Origin: Saccoglossus kowalevskii
Lineage: Eukaryota > Hemichordata > Enteropneusta > Harrimaniidae
NCBI RefSeq assembly: GCF_000003605.2
Contig: NW_003133553.1
Span: 1-24,138 of the forward strand
Direction: 5' to 3'
Length of the DNA: 24,138 bases
In this document: positions 23,964-24,138 of the stretch, in pieces
How the letters are laid out: each line of letters begins with the position of its first letter
Numbering within the stretch: position 1 is the first letter of the stretch
Notes under the pieces: generated by a model
What the model was told of the DNA's origin: nothing
Seen by the model: the letters and a program-made list of their open reading frames with translations, nothing else
Databases searched by the model: none
Made by a program: the position numbers and the translations under genes

Positions 23964-24079
23964 GTGACAGTAAATATTGGAAATCAATTGCTATTGGTGC
24001 ATTGACCATATTGGTTTGCTTGCTGATAATGTTCAGTGTGTACAAGTGGTACAGTAGAGATGTAAACGTAAAGCAGTAA
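23964..24079 (+). CDS. Last coding exon (partial gene): single transmembrane segment and short cytosolic-type tail
   Basis: After a two-base split codon (GT, 23964-23965), 37 codons run from GAC at 23966 to CAG at 24076, and TAA stops at 24077-24079. The peptide begins DSKYWKS. It has an uninterrupted hydrophobic stretch of about 19-20 residues (exon residues 7-26, including IAIGALTILVCLLIMF) and ends with a polar tail, YKWYSRDVNVKQ. Aromatic and basic residues flank both ends (K3, Y4, W5, K6; Y26, K27, W28, Y29, R31), as is usual for membrane spans at the lipid interface. This architecture fits a tail-anchored protein or the C-terminal end of a type I membrane protein, and the charge balance does not decide between them. 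The rest of the protein lies upstream of the intron, outside the window. I do not recognise the family. A SNARE-like tail is only one of several possibilities. Confidence 0.72.
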
Positions 24080-24138
24080 ACAAATATTACAGTCAACCTG
24101 TGTATAGTAAATTTATTGATAGTGGTTTTTCTGTGAAA
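24080..24138 (+). other. Start of a 3' untranslated region (inferred)
   Basis: These 59 bases after the TAA stop are A/T-rich, unique, and have no similarity to the 41-bp unit. No AATAAA or ATTAAA polyadenylation signal is present, so the transcript should extend past the window. A second acceptor-like ATTACAG lies at 24086-24092 but has a poor pyrimidine tract. Confidence 0.6.

Noticed and set aside
9-24005. Many long + strand open frames, such as 11809-16344, 18031-20247 and 2119-4107
   Set aside because: All are translations of the same non-coding tandem unit. The consensus lacks stops in every frame, the frames overlap each other, and substitutions show no codon-position bias that I can see.
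23337-24005. A frame running from the array through the acceptor region to 24005
   Set aside because: It reads the unique sequence in a different frame from the hydrophobic segment and gives no recognisable protein. It is the repeat frame running on until a chance stop.
24086-24092. Second splice acceptor (ATTACAG)
   Set aside because: It lies after the in-frame TAA, has almost no pyrimidine tract, and nothing downstream in the window supports an exon.
24104-24118. Polyadenylation signal in GTAAATTTATTGA
   Set aside because: It matches neither AATAAA nor the common ATTAAA variant.
1-24138. A new multi-gene defence or metabolic system
   Set aside because: The window contains one tandem repeat and one short exon. 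No operon, RNA gene or protein cassette can be supported.

Overview
The window is almost entirely one tandem repeat. A 41-bp unit, head to tail and always in the same orientation, runs from base 1 to about 23937, roughly 580 copies at 23,937/41. Its left end lies outside the window. The last 201 bases (23938-24138) are unique sequence. They read as the 3' end of an intron (pyrimidine tract and a TACAG acceptor at 23959-23963), a short last coding exon (23964-24079) and the start of a 3' untranslated region. The 37 complete codons of the exon encode one hydrophobic membrane-spanning segment with a short basic C-terminal tail. I therefore read the window as the 3' part of a very long satellite-filled intron in a eukaryotic, probably animal, gene that encodes a membrane-anchored protein. 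The gene and species are not recognisable from 37 residues.

Within the array the unit consensus is CACACATCATACATATG, then TACATGTTCTACC, then ATTCCAGTATG (13 A, 11 C, 4 G, 13 T; no CpG). Units differ at a limited set of positions, and the variants recur in fixed orders, so the array is built from higher-order blocks. Examples: an 'edge-type' block with 38-bp short units at 1-278, 2931-3219, 14489-14777, 18618-18906, 20697-20861 and 21501-21723; a roughly 480-bp block at 3422, 8963, 14939, 19109, 21926 and 23033; and kilobase-scale copies such as 1819-3815 against 17140-19502 and 8946-10420 against 14922-16396. Offsets between copies change mostly by whole units (8, 12 or about 22 units, or one 38-bp unit), as expected from unequal exchange or slippage.

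The consensus has no stop codon in any + strand frame, and 41 is not a multiple of 3, so very long open frames with a 41-residue period appear throughout (up to about 1,500 codons at 11809-16344). These follow from the repeat and are not annotated as genes. I see no prokaryotic gene, RNA gene, mobile element, CRISPR array or other multi-gene system. The points of interest are the size and mosaic architecture of the array, its closeness to a splice acceptor, its alternating purine-pyrimidine content, and a few places that look like recombination or assembly seams.
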